Assembly: GCA_963819755.1 (NCBI GenBank)
Contig: CAWFXB010000001.1
Coordinates: 682,001-746,000, forward strand
From: VRUE01 sp963819755
Lineage (GTDB): Bacteria; Actinomycetota; Thermoleophilia; Solirubrobacterales; 70-9
DNA length: 64,000 nt
Reading direction: 5' to 3'
The first letter of the stretch is position 1. Every line of letters starts with the position of its first letter. The position numbers were made by a program, and so were the translations under genes. Below the pieces are notes generated by a model, which searched no databases, was not told where the DNA came from, and saw nothing but the letters and a program-made list of their open reading frames with translations. Positions 18,844 through 28,093 of the stretch are shown piece after piece.

Positions 18844-19803
18844 ATGCCAAAGGCACCTCGGCGCGAAGTCTCGGTTTCCCGTCATATAGGCGGGAAACCG
18901 AGACTTCGACCGTCCGACGGGGAAATTGCCCGGCTTGCTGAGCGGCATCATGGGATCGTCTCGCGGGCGCAATTGCTCGATCTTGGCCTGGGGGAAGACG
19001 CGATTGACACAAGGCTAGGCAGCGGTCGGCTGCATCGAGTGCATCGTGGCGTCTACGCCGTCGGCCATGGGCTCGTGTCGAAAGAGGGACGCTGGTTGGC
19101 CGCCGCCATGCGGGGTGGAGAGGGTGCTGTGCTGAGCCACGGCTCGGCAGCGACACTTTGGGGCATCCTGCGGGATGGGGAGCGCGATCAAATTGACATT
19201 TCATTGCCGCGATCGACACAACTTCCGAGGCCGATTCGCCGCCATGTCCTGCGTCTCGCGCCGGATGAGATCACTACCAAGCGACTGATTCCGGTCACCA
19301 CGCTTACCCGAACGCTCTTCGATATTGCGGTTGGTTCCCCACGCGAGAGGTTGGAAGCCGCTATCCGCGAGGCGGAATACCGCCACCGGCTTCAGCTCCA
19401 ACAACTAGAGAACCTCTTGGAGCGGCACCCGGGACGGCGAGGTGCGACCGCGATCAGGGCCTGTCTCCATCGGCTTGGCCGTGGTCCACGAGGCCGCACC
19501 CGCAGCAGGCTGGAGGTCAGGTTCGCGGCCCTACTCGCCCGAACTGACCTTCCACTGCCTACGCTGAACGCTCTCCTAGACCTCGACGGATTCAAGATCG
19601 AGGCCGACTGCCTATGGAGTAAGCAACGGTTGATCGTCGAGCTAGATGGGGGCCGGTCGCATGGAACGCGCGTTGCCTTCGAGGCAGATCGCGAACGAGA
19701 CCGCCGGCTACAGGTTGCCGGCTGGCGCGTAATCCGGGTGACCTGGCATCAACTAGACGATCCCGACGCCCTCCTCGCCGATCTCCGCAACCTCCTACGC
19801 TGA
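18844..19803 (+). CDS. AbiEi antitoxin-like plus DUF559 (Vsr-like nuclease fold) protein
   Basis: 319 aa. Residues about 27-75 resemble the AbiEi-type winged-helix N-domain (IARLAERHHGIVSRAQLLDLG, then VHRGVYAVGH). The C-terminal part (about 235-319) matches the DUF559/very-short-patch-repair nuclease fold: KIEADCLWSKQRLIVELDGG, with the acidic residues and RDRRLQVAGWRVIRVTW. Such solo AbiEi-DUF559 genes are common and multicopy in Actinobacteria; no partner toxin (AbiEii) is adjacent. ATG 18844 is the only in-frame start, so hairpin A is translated. The gene is more A+T-rich and uses rarer codons than its neighbours, which suggests transfer. Hairpins bracket it at both ends. Confidence 0.75.
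   Translation: MPKAPRREVSVSRHIGGKPRLRPSDGEIARLAERHHGIVSRAQLLDLGLGEDAIDTRLGSGRLHRVHRGVYAVGHGLVSKEGRWLAAAMRGGEGAVLSHGSAATLWGILRDGERDQIDISLPRSTQLPRPIRRHVLRLAPDEITTKRLIPVTTLTRTLFDIAVGSPRERLEAAIREAEYRHRLQLQQLENLLERHPGRRGATAIRACLHRLGRGPRGRTRSRLEVRFAALLARTDLPLPTLNALLDLDGFKIEADCLWSKQRLIVELDGGRSHGTRVAFEADRERDRRLQVAGWRVIRVTWHQLDDPDALLADLRNLLR
18864..18908. repeat. Family 2 hairpin element, copy A
   Basis: Perfect 18-bp inverted repeat (18864-18881 with 18891-18908) with the loop TCATATAGG. It lies inside the first codons of the AbiEi/DUF559 gene. Copy C (23207-23256) has the same loop on the opposite strand but a different stem. Confidence 0.8.
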
Positions 19804-19844
19804 AACTCTTACTTTCCCGCCATATTCGCGGGAGAGTGAGAGTT
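19804..19844. repeat. Family 2 hairpin element, copy B
   Basis: A 17-bp stem (19804-19820 with 19828-19844), including two G-U pairs, with the loop CATATTC. It starts at the base after the stop codon of the AbiEi/DUF559 gene. The inner part CCCGCCATATTCGCGGG resembles copy A's CCCGTCATATAGGCGGG. It could also end transcription. Confidence 0.65.
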
Positions 19845-19848
19845 CAAC

Positions 19849-19870
19849 TTTGTATGTGATAGCGTACAAA
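19849..19870. promoter_or_regulatory. Candidate operator of the XRE-cupin regulator
   Basis: Inverted repeat TTTGTA-N10-TACAAA ending four bases before the regulator's ATG at 19875. Its place over the promoter/start region suggests autorepression by the downstream HTH protein. Only one copy was noticed in the window. Confidence 0.45.
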
Positions 19871-19874
19871 TGTA

Positions 19875-20480
19875 ATGAGTGGCGTGGCGACCGAGAAGCG
19901 CTCTGTACAGGCCGATGGCTCGGCGGCGATTGGGGCGCGGGTAAAAGCGTTGCGCGAGGCGATGGGGTTCTCCTTGCGCGAGCTGGCCGAGCGCAGCGGG
20001 GTGAGTGCGCCGATGCTGTCGCAAGTCGAGCGGGGGGAGACGAGCCCGACCCTCGCGATCGCCGAGAAGATCGCCGCCGGGCTGGAGCTGACCCTCTCGC
20101 AGCTGCTTCGGCTCGACGAGGGCGAGCACGTCGCGGTCAGTCGCGCCGGAGAGCGTCGGCGCTATGAGCGCGGCGGGCACCGCTTCGAGGAGCTGACGCC
20201 GCCCTTGCCGGGACAGCGCGCCGACGTCTCCCTGCACACCCTGAAGGCCGGGGCGACGACCGGCGGGCCCGACGACCCGCCCATGCACGAGCCGGGCAGT
20301 CGCGAGACCGCCGTCGTCCTGACCGGCGTGCTGGCGCTGACCGTCGACGGCACCCGCCATGAGCTGCGCGCGGGGGACAGCGTCACCTTCGACGCCGACC
20401 TGCCGCACCACTTCGAGAACGACGGCAAGGAGCAGGCACGCTTCCTCGCCGTGATAGCCGCCGGGCTGAGGAGGAGCTGA
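19875..20480 (+). CDS. XRE-family regulator with C-terminal cupin domain
   Basis: 201 aa transcription factor. Residues about 20-75 form an HTH_3 domain (GARVKALREAMGFSLRELAE, then SAPMLSQVERGETSPTLAIA). Residues about 115-195 form a cupin_2 ligand-binding domain (PMHEPGSRETAVVLTGVLAL and LRAGDSVTFDADLPHHFEN). This class (PuuR-like) usually senses a small metabolite and represses nearby genes. It ends three bases before leuC, so it is the first gene of the leuC-leuD-methyltransferase operon and may control it. An inverted repeat just upstream is a candidate operator. The ligand is unknown. Confidence 0.85.
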   Translation: MSGVATEKRSVQADGSAAIGARVKALREAMGFSLRELAERSGVSAPMLSQVERGETSPTLAIAEKIAAGLELTLSQLLRLDEGEHVAVSRAGERRRYERGGHRFEELTPPLPGQRADVSLHTLKAGATTGGPDDPPMHEPGSRETAVVLTGVLALTVDGTRHELRAGDSVTFDADLPHHFENDGKEQARFLAVIAAGLRRS

Positions 20481-20483
20481 GCG

Positions 20484-21869
20484 ATGCCGCAAACGATGTT
20501 CGAAAAGATCTGGAGTAAGCACGAGGTCTCCGACGGCCTGCTCTACATCGACCTGCACCTGGTCCACGAGGTCACCTCACCGCAGGCCTTCGACGGCCTG
20601 CGCCTGGCGGGGCGGCCGCTGCGCCGGCCCGACAAGACGCTGGCCACGGCAGACCACAACGTGCCGACCGACGGCACGATGGCGGCCCGGCTGATCGCCG
20701 ACGAGCTCTCGCGGGTCCAGGTCGAAACGCTGGAGCGCAACTGCGAGGAGTTCGGCATCCCGCTCTACTCGCTGGGCTCCGAGCGGCAGGGCATCGTCCA
20801 CGTAATCGGCCCCGAGCTGGGCGTGACCCAGCCCGGCATGACGATCGTCTGCGGCGACAGCCACACCTCGACCCACGGCGCCTTCGGCGCATTGGCCTTC
20901 GGCATCGGCACCTCCGAGGTCGAGCACGTGCTGGCGACCCAGTGCCTGGTCCAGAAGCGGCCGAAGACGATGCGCATCCTCTACTCGGGCGAGCTCGGGG
21001 CCGGCGTGACGCCGAAGGACCTGATCCTGGCGACGATCGGGCGCCTCGGGACCGGCGGCATGACCGGCTACGCCGTGGAGTACGCCGGACCGGCGATCGA
21101 GTCGCTCTCGATGCCCGGCCGGATGACGGTCTGCAACATGACGATCGAGGGCGGCGGAAGAGCGGGAATGATCGCTCCCGACGAGACTACCTTCGAGTGG
21201 GTACGAGGCCGCGATGCTGCGCCGCGGGATTTCGACGCAGCGGTCGCGCGCTGGCGCGAGCTGCCGACGGACGCCGGCGCGAGCTTCGACGCCGAGGTCG
21301 AGATCGACGCCGGCGGCATCTCGCCGATGATCACCTGGGGAACGAATCCCGGCATGGTGGTCGAGGTCACCGACACGGTGCCCGACCCGGCGGCGATGGA
21401 GTCGCCCGCCGATCGCGAATCCGCCGAAAGGGCACTCACCTACATGGCGCTGGAGCCCGGCACGCCGATGACCGAGGTGAGGCCGGAGCGGGTATTCATC
21501 GGCTCCTGCACCAACTCGCGGATCGAGGACCTGCGCGAGGCCGCCGCGGTGGTCGATGGGCGGCGCGTCGCCGCCTCGGTGCGGGCGATGGTCGTGCCCG
21601 GTTCCCAGCAGGTCAAGGCGACCGCCGAGGAGGAGGGCCTGCACGAGGTCTTCCGCGCTGCCGGTTTCGAGTGGCGCGAGGCAGGCTGCTCGATGTGCCT
21701 GGGGATGAACCCGGACATCCTGATCGAGGGCGAGCGCTGCGCCTCGACCTCGAACCGCAACTTCGAGGGGCGGCAGGGCAAGGGCGGCAGGACCCATCTG
21801 GTCAGCCCGAAAATGGCAGCAGCCGCCGCGATCGAGGGCCATTTCGTCGACATCAGGGATTGGAGCTAG
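20484..21869 (+). CDS. leuC: 3-Isopropylmalate dehydratase large subunit
   Basis: Aconitase-family [4Fe-4S] subunit that, with LeuD, isomerises 2- to 3-isopropylmalate. The cluster cysteines are visible in FIGSCTNSRIEDL and in CSMCLGMNPD. Other family motifs are DHNVPT, CGDSHTSTHGAFGALAFGIG and SNRNFEGRQGKGGRTHLVSP. The 461 aa length is standard. A strong GAGGAGG in the end of the regulator gene serves as its Shine-Dalgarno sequence. Followed by leuD after two bases. Confidence 0.96.
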   Translation: MPQTMFEKIWSKHEVSDGLLYIDLHLVHEVTSPQAFDGLRLAGRPLRRPDKTLATADHNVPTDGTMAARLIADELSRVQVETLERNCEEFGIPLYSLGSERQGIVHVIGPELGVTQPGMTIVCGDSHTSTHGAFGALAFGIGTSEVEHVLATQCLVQKRPKTMRILYSGELGAGVTPKDLILATIGRLGTGGMTGYAVEYAGPAIESLSMPGRMTVCNMTIEGGGRAGMIAPDETTFEWVRGRDAAPRDFDAAVARWRELPTDAGASFDAEVEIDAGGISPMITWGTNPGMVVEVTDTVPDPAAMESPADRESAERALTYMALEPGTPMTEVRPERVFIGSCTNSRIEDLREAAAVVDGRRVAASVRAMVVPGSQQVKATAEEEGLHEVFRAAGFEWREAGCSMCLGMNPDILIEGERCASTSNRNFEGRQGKGGRTHLVSPKMAAAAAIEGHFVDIRDWS

Positions 21870-21871
21870 AC

Positions 21872-22432
21872 ATGCGACCGATAGACGTGATCGAGGGCAA
21901 GGTCTCGGTGTTGGACCGGCACGACGTCGACACCGACCAGATCATCCCCAAGCAGTTCCTCAAGCGGGTCGAGCGGACCGGCTTCGGCGAGTTCCTCTTC
22001 TATGACTGGATCCGCGACGGCGAGATCGAGCTGGAGCCGAATCCGATCCTCGTCGCCGGCCGCAACTTCGGCTGCGGCTCCTCTCGCGAGCACGCCCCCT
22101 GGGCACTGGAGGACTTCGGCTTCGAGGCGATCGTGGCGCCGTCCTTCGCCGACATCTTCTATTCCAACTGCACCAAGGTCGGCCTCCTGCCCGTCGAGCT
22201 CGACGAGGAGCACTGCCGTGCGGTCGCCGAGGCCGGCGAGGCGCGAATCGACGTCGACGATCAGACGGTCACCTGCGCGGGCGGGGTCTTCGAGTTCGCG
22301 ATCGAGCCGGATGTTCAGCACCGCCTGCTGAACGGTCTCGACGATATCGGGATCACCCTGGAGAGCGCCGCTATCGAGGCGTTCGAGGCTGGTCAGGGCG
22401 CCGAAGCCGGCCCGATCACGACCGCTCTTTGA
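21872..22432 (+). CDS. leuD: 3-Isopropylmalate dehydratase small subunit
   Basis: Swivelling-domain partner of LeuC. Family motifs: DTDQIIPKQFLKRVERTGFG near the N-terminus and the loop GRNFGCGSSREHAPWAL that reaches the LeuC active site. The ATG at 21872 gives 186 aa, normal for bacterial LeuD; the longer open frame upstream is a shadow of leuC. The stop overlaps the next gene by four bases (TTGA). Confidence 0.95.
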   Translation: MRPIDVIEGKVSVLDRHDVDTDQIIPKQFLKRVERTGFGEFLFYDWIRDGEIELEPNPILVAGRNFGCGSSREHAPWALEDFGFEAIVAPSFADIFYSNCTKVGLLPVELDEEHCRAVAEAGEARIDVDDQTVTCAGGVFEFAIEPDVQHRLLNGLDDIGITLESAAIEAFEAGQGAEAGPITTAL

Positions 22433-23208
22433 GCGCCGAGATGGATCGATCGATCAACACCGGACCCCGCGAGTGGGACGCCGACACCTACGACGCCGTC
22501 TCCGATCCGCAGTTCGAATGGGGAGTGGAGGTGCTCGGCCGCCTCGAGCTGCGAGGGGACGAGTCGGCGATCGACGCGGGTTGCGGCTCGGGCAAAGTCA
22601 CCGAGAAGCTCATCGATCGCCTCCCCGGCGGCACGCTGCTGGCGGTCGACGGCTCGGAGGCGATGATCGCCAAGGCGAAAGAGCGCCTGGGGGAGACGGC
22701 GACATATCTCGTCGCCGACTTGTCCGAGTTGCAAGCCGACAAGCCGGTCGACCTGATTTTCTCCACGGCCACCTTCCACTGGATCGCCGATCACGATCGT
22801 CTCTTCCAACGCCTGCACGCAGCGCTGAACCCCGGCGGGCGCCTGGTCGCCCAGTGTGGGGGGCAGGGCAACGTCGCCGAGCACGCGCAGGTGATCGCCA
22901 CCGTCGCCGCGAGGCCCGAGTTCGCTTCGCACCTGGCGCAGATGACCGGGATATGGAACTTCGCCGCACCCGAGGAGACGGAAGACAGGCTCTGCGCCGC
23001 CGGCTTCACCGCGGCCCGCTGCTGGCTCGAGCCGAAGCCCGTCACGCCTGCCGATCCACTCGCCTTCACCTCCACCGTCACCCTCGGCCCGCTCCTGGCC
23101 CAGCTCCCCGAAGACCTGCGCCGGCCCTTCGCCGAAGCAATCCTCGAGGCGTCGGCCCAACCGCTGACCCTCGACTACGTACGCCTCAACATCGAGGCCA
23201 CCGCCTGA
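22429..23208 (+). CDS. SAM-dependent methyltransferase, Tam-like
   Basis: Class I Rossmann methyltransferase of about 259 aa. SAM motif I is IDAGCGSGKVTEKL, followed by the acidic residue of LLAVDGSEAMI; motif III-like LIFSTATFHWIADHDRLFQR resembles trans-aconitate 2-methyltransferase. The family esterifies carboxylates: bacterial Tam acts on trans-aconitate, and yeast Tmt1 on trans-aconitate and 3-isopropylmalate. Its TTG start overlaps the leuD stop by four bases (ATG 22441 is the alternative), so it is co-translated with isopropylmalate isomerase. A role in removing an isomerase by-product or methylating isopropylmalate is inference. Confidence 0.78.
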   Translation: MSAEMDRSINTGPREWDADTYDAVSDPQFEWGVEVLGRLELRGDESAIDAGCGSGKVTEKLIDRLPGGTLLAVDGSEAMIAKAKERLGETATYLVADLSELQADKPVDLIFSTATFHWIADHDRLFQRLHAALNPGGRLVAQCGGQGNVAEHAQVIATVAARPEFASHLAQMTGIWNFAAPEETEDRLCAAGFTAARCWLEPKPVTPADPLAFTSTVTLGPLLAQLPEDLRRPFAEAILEASAQPLTLDYVRLNIEATA

Positions 23209-23256
23209 CGTGCCGGTAGTTAACCGCCCTATATGACGGATAACTACCGGCACGTC
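23207..23256. repeat. Family 2 hairpin element, copy C
   Basis: A 20-bp stem with one mismatch (23207-23226 with 23237-23256). Read on the minus strand the centre is CCGTCATATAGGGCGG, matching copy A. It begins in the methyltransferase stop codon and ends one base before the leuB -10 hexamer, so it separates two transcription units. Confidence 0.8.
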
Positions 23257-23262
23257 TAGAGT
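23257..23262 (+). promoter_or_regulatory. Candidate -10 element of leuB
   Basis: TAGAGT (TANNNT) ends nine bases before the leuB GTG, directly after hairpin copy C. It predicts a leaderless or very short-leader transcript. Confidence 0.4.
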
Positions 23263-23271
23263 GGCGCGCCT

Positions 23272-24336
23272 GTGAGCGACGCACCGCGCATAGTCCTCCT
23301 GCCCGGCGACGGGATCGGCCCCGAGATCGTCGCTGCGGCGACCCGGCTGCTCGAAGCGCTCGGCGATTTCGAGTTCGACGAGCGCCTGATGGGCGGCTGC
23401 TCGATCGACGCCCACGGCATCGCGCTCACCGACGCGGTGCTCGAAGTCTGCCGCGCCTCGGATGCTGTCCTACTGGGAGCCGTCGGCGGGCCCAAGTGGG
23501 ACACCACCGACCCGGACGCACCGCGCCCCGAGCAGGGCCTGCTCGGCCTGCGCAAGGGAATGGGCCTCTACGCCAATCTGCGCCCGGTCCGTCCCAGCCC
23601 GGCGCTGGTCAGCGCCAGCCCGCTGCGCGAGGAGCGGATCGCCGGCACCGACCTCTTGGTCGTGCGCGAGCTGACCGGCGGGATCTACTTCGGCGACAGC
23701 GGCCGCGAGGGCGACTCCGCCCACGACACCTGCGAGTACTCGAGCGCCGAGATCGAACGGATCGCCCGCACCGGTTTCGAGGTGGCGCAGCGCCGCGCCG
23801 AGGGGGGCAGCCGCACTCCCCGGGTCACCTCGGTCGACAAGGCCAACGTGCTCGAGACCTCGCGGCTGTGGCGCGAGGTGGTCAGCGGCATCGCCGACGA
23901 CTACCCCGACGTGGAGCTCGACCACCTGTTGGTCGACAACGCGGCGATGCAACTCGTCTCGCGCCCGGCCGAGTTCGACGTGATCGTCACCGAGAACCTC
24001 TTCGGCGACATCCTCAGCGACGAGTCGGCGATGCTGACCGGCTCGCTGGGGATGCTGCCCTCCGCAAGCCTCGGCGAGGCTGGCGCCCCCGGCCTCTTCG
24101 AGCCGGTTCACGGCTCTGCCCCGGACATCGCCGGGCAGGGGATCGCAAACCCGCTGGCCACCTTCCTCAGCACGGCGATGCTGCTGCGCCACGGGCTGGA
24201 ACGGTCAGGGGAGGCCGAGCGCATCGAGGCCGCTGTCGACGCGGTCCTGGAGCGCGGCCTGCGCACGCCCGATCTCGCCCAGGAGAACACGGTCGGCACC
24301 GCGGAGATGACCCAGGCCGTGCTTTCCGAGCTCTGA
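23272..24336 (+). CDS. leuB: 3-Isopropylmalate dehydrogenase
   Basis: NAD+-dependent oxidative decarboxylation of 3-isopropylmalate, the third leucine-specific step. Family motifs: LLPGDGIGPEIVAAA, LLGAVGGPKWD, the substrate-binding arginines (NLRPVRP, VVRELTGGIYFG), catalytic Lys/Asp in SVDKANVL and LLVDNAAMQLV, and NLFGDILSDESAML at the metal/NAD site. The 354 aa length is normal. GTG start; ilvE follows after 38 bp with its own promoter signal. Confidence 0.95.
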   Translation: MSDAPRIVLLPGDGIGPEIVAAATRLLEALGDFEFDERLMGGCSIDAHGIALTDAVLEVCRASDAVLLGAVGGPKWDTTDPDAPRPEQGLLGLRKGMGLYANLRPVRPSPALVSASPLREERIAGTDLLVVRELTGGIYFGDSGREGDSAHDTCEYSSAEIERIARTGFEVAQRRAEGGSRTPRVTSVDKANVLETSRLWREVVSGIADDYPDVELDHLLVDNAAMQLVSRPAEFDVIVTENLFGDILSDESAMLTGSLGMLPSASLGEAGAPGLFEPVHGSAPDIAGQGIANPLATFLSTAMLLRHGLERSGEAERIEAAVDAVLERGLRTPDLAQENTVGTAEMTQAVLSEL

Positions 24337-24362
24337 CTCGACCCGCCTCGATTCATCGGGCA

Positions 24363-24368
24363 TACTTT
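24363..24368 (+). promoter_or_regulatory. -10 element of ilvE
   Basis: TACTTT (TANNNT) ends six bases before the ilvE ATG at 24375, ideal leaderless spacing. It supports this start over the longer upstream frame. Confidence 0.5.
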
Positions 24369-24374
24369 CGCGAG

Positions 24375-25334
24375 ATGGAGACTGCGGAGCTGATCTGGCA
24401 GAACGGCGAGTTCGTGCCCTGGCACGAGGCGACCACGCACGTGCTCAGCCATGGCCTGCACTACGGCACGGGTGTCTTCGAGGGGATCCGCTGTTATGAG
24501 ACCGAGCGCGGCCCGGCGATCTTCCGCCACCAGGACCACCTCGACCGGCTCGCCAAATCGGCCGAGCTCTACTACTTCGAGCTGGCCTATTCCGGCGAGG
24601 AAATCGCCGCGGCGACCCGGGAGCTGATCCGCCGCAACGATCTGCGCTCCTGCTACATCCGGCCGCTCGCCTTCCGCGGCTACGGCAACCTCGGTCTGTA
24701 CGCGACCGACGCCCCGATCGACCTCGTCATCGCCGCCTTCCCCTGGGGGGCCTATCTCGGCGAGGAGGGCCAGAAGCACGGCATCCGCGCCAAGGTCTCG
24801 AGCTGGCGGCGGATCGGCTCCGCGGGGCTGATTCCCCACGCCAAGGCGTCCGGCCAGTACCTCAACTCGATCCTCGCCAAGACCGAGTCGCAGAACGCGG
24901 GCTACGAAGAGGCGCTGCTGCTCGACGAGCGGGGCTTCGTCTGCGAGGGCTCGGGCGAGAACATCTTCGTCGTCCGCGAGGGTCAGATCGTCACCCCGCC
25001 GCACGTCGCGGCGATCCTCGACGGGATCAACCGCAAGTCGGTGATCCAGATCGCCCGCGACCTCGGCTACACCGTGGTCGAGCGCGACATCGCCCGCTCC
25101 GAGCTGTACCTGGCCGAGGAGGTCTTCCTCACCGGCACCGCGGCCGAGCTGGTCCCGGTGCGCGAGATAGACGACCACCCGCTCGGCGAGCCGGGCGAGA
25201 TCACGCGCGTGATCCAGGCCAAGTTCCGCGATGCCCTGGAAGGACGCGCCGAGGAGTACCTGGAGTGGCTCGACTTCGTCGAGGCGCCGGCAAGGGCCGA
25301 CGAGCCGGCCGGGCGAATTACGCCTGCCGCCTAG
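24375..25334 (+). CDS. ilvE: Branched-chain amino acid aminotransferase
   Basis: Fold-type IV PLP aminotransferase that performs the last step of valine, leucine and isoleucine synthesis. Motifs: HGLHYGTGVFEGIRCYET at the N-terminus, the PLP lysine in IPHAKASGQYLNS, EALLLDERGFVCEGSGENIF, and FLTGTAAELVPVREID. About 319 aa, typical of the short bacterial form. The ATG at 24375 is preferred because the alignment begins there and a leaderless -10 lies just upstream. It completes the branched-chain set with leuABCD, ilvBN, ilvC and cimA; ilvD is not in the window. Confidence 0.95.
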   Translation: METAELIWQNGEFVPWHEATTHVLSHGLHYGTGVFEGIRCYETERGPAIFRHQDHLDRLAKSAELYYFELAYSGEEIAAATRELIRRNDLRSCYIRPLAFRGYGNLGLYATDAPIDLVIAAFPWGAYLGEEGQKHGIRAKVSSWRRIGSAGLIPHAKASGQYLNSILAKTESQNAGYEEALLLDERGFVCEGSGENIFVVREGQIVTPPHVAAILDGINRKSVIQIARDLGYTVVERDIARSELYLAEEVFLTGTAAELVPVREIDDHPLGEPGEITRVIQAKFRDALEGRAEEYLEWLDFVEAPARADEPAGRITPAA

Positions 25335-25392
25335 CGGCTGGCGCTGCGCTGCGCGCACTCCCGGTTCGACCCTCGCATCAGAAAGGCATCAG

Positions 25393-26955
<1,563 letters not shown>

Positions 26956-26965
26956 GGTGGCCGCC

Positions 26966-28093
26966 GTGGGCGGCCATACCGACACCGAGATGATCCCACT
27001 GGCAAAGCCCGAGATCGGTGCCCGAGAGGAGGAGCTGATCCTCGACGTGCTGCGCTCGGGCCGCCTCTCGCTTGGACCGGCCGGCGAGCGTTTTGAGCGC
27101 GAGTTCGCCGCCTGGCTCGGCGTCGAAGATGCTGCCACCGCGTCCAGTGGCACGGCCGCCCTGCATCTCTGCGTGCGCGCGCTCGGCTGGGGACCTGGGG
27201 ACGAGGTTCTGACCAGCCCCTTCAGCTTCGTCGCCTCAGCCAACTGCCTGCTCTACGAGGGCGCCCGGCCGGTCTTCTGCGACGTCGATCCGGTGACCCT
27301 CAACCTCGACCCGTCTGCGGTCGAGGCAGCCACTGGGGAGCGCAGCGCCGGCATCCTGCCGATCCACATCTTCGGCTTCCCGGCGGCGATGCCGGAGCTC
27401 GAGGCGATCGCCGCCCGCCGCGGCCTCGGCATCCTCGAGGACGCCTGCGAGGCGCTCGGCGCGGTCGACTCCGAGGGTCGCGGCGTGGGTACGCGGGGCA
27501 ACCTCGCCACCTTCGCCTTCTACGCCAACAAGCAAATGGCCACCGGTGAGGGGGGGATGATCGTGCCCTCGGGCCCGGCGGTCGCGGCGCGGTTGCGCTC
27601 GGAGCGCAACCAGGGCCGTGCGGCTGACATGGGCTGGCTCGACCATGGCGGGCTCGGCTTCAACTACCGCCTCACCGACCTCGCCGCGGCGCTCGGCGTC
27701 GCCCAGCTCGAGCGGCTCGACGCGATGCTCGCCCGGCGCTCCACGGTGGTCTCGCTGTATGAGCAGGGCCTGGCCGAGGTGGAGGGCGTCTCCACCCCGA
27801 TCGCCACGCGCGGCAAAGAGCGGCGCAGCTGGTTCATCTACCCGGTGCGCCTGGCCGAGGAGATCGACCGCGACGCGGTCGTCGCCCGCCTGGCGGAGCG
27901 CGGCGTCGCCTCCAAGGCCTATCTCCCCTGCATCCACCTCTTCCCTCACCTGCGCGAGCTCGGCTACCGCGAGGGGCAGTTCCCGGTCGCCGAAGCCGCC
28001 TCGGCCTGCTCGCTGGCGCTGCCGTTCTTCCCGGCGATGACGGAGTCGCAGGTCGCGCGGGTATGCGAGGCTCTCGCCGATTCCCTCCGCTGA
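26966..28093 (+). CDS. DegT/DnrJ/EryC1/StrS-family aminotransferase
   Basis: Fold-type I PLP enzyme of about 375 aa that usually transaminates keto-sugars on nucleotide diphosphates for envelope glycans. Motifs: MIPLAKPEIGAREEELI at the N-terminus, TASSGTAALHLCVRALG (PLP phosphate), LGILEDACEALGA (PLP-ring Asp), and the Schiff-base lysine in TFAFYANKQMATGEGG. C-terminal HLFPHLRELGYREGQFPVAE fits the family. The start at GTG 26966 is favoured by the -10 spacing; GTG 26957 and ATG 26990 are alternatives. Its place between cimA and argH gives no sugar context, so its substrate is open. The stop overlaps the argH ATG by one base (TGATG). Confidence 0.82.
   Translation: MGGHTDTEMIPLAKPEIGAREEELILDVLRSGRLSLGPAGERFEREFAAWLGVEDAATASSGTAALHLCVRALGWGPGDEVLTSPFSFVASANCLLYEGARPVFCDVDPVTLNLDPSAVEAATGERSAGILPIHIFGFPAAMPELEAIAARRGLGILEDACEALGAVDSEGRGVGTRGNLATFAFYANKQMATGEGGMIVPSGPAVAARLRSERNQGRAADMGWLDHGGLGFNYRLTDLAAALGVAQLERLDAMLARRSTVVSLYEQGLAEVEGVSTPIATRGKERRSWFIYPVRLAEEIDRDAVVARLAERGVASKAYLPCIHLFPHLRELGYREGQFPVAEAASACSLALPFFPAMTESQVARVCEALADSLR

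Noticed and set aside
18844..19803. Complete AbiE toxin-antitoxin system
   Set aside because: No AbiEii nucleotidyltransferase toxin lies on either side; the C-terminus is a DUF559 nuclease-like domain, so this is a solo protein.
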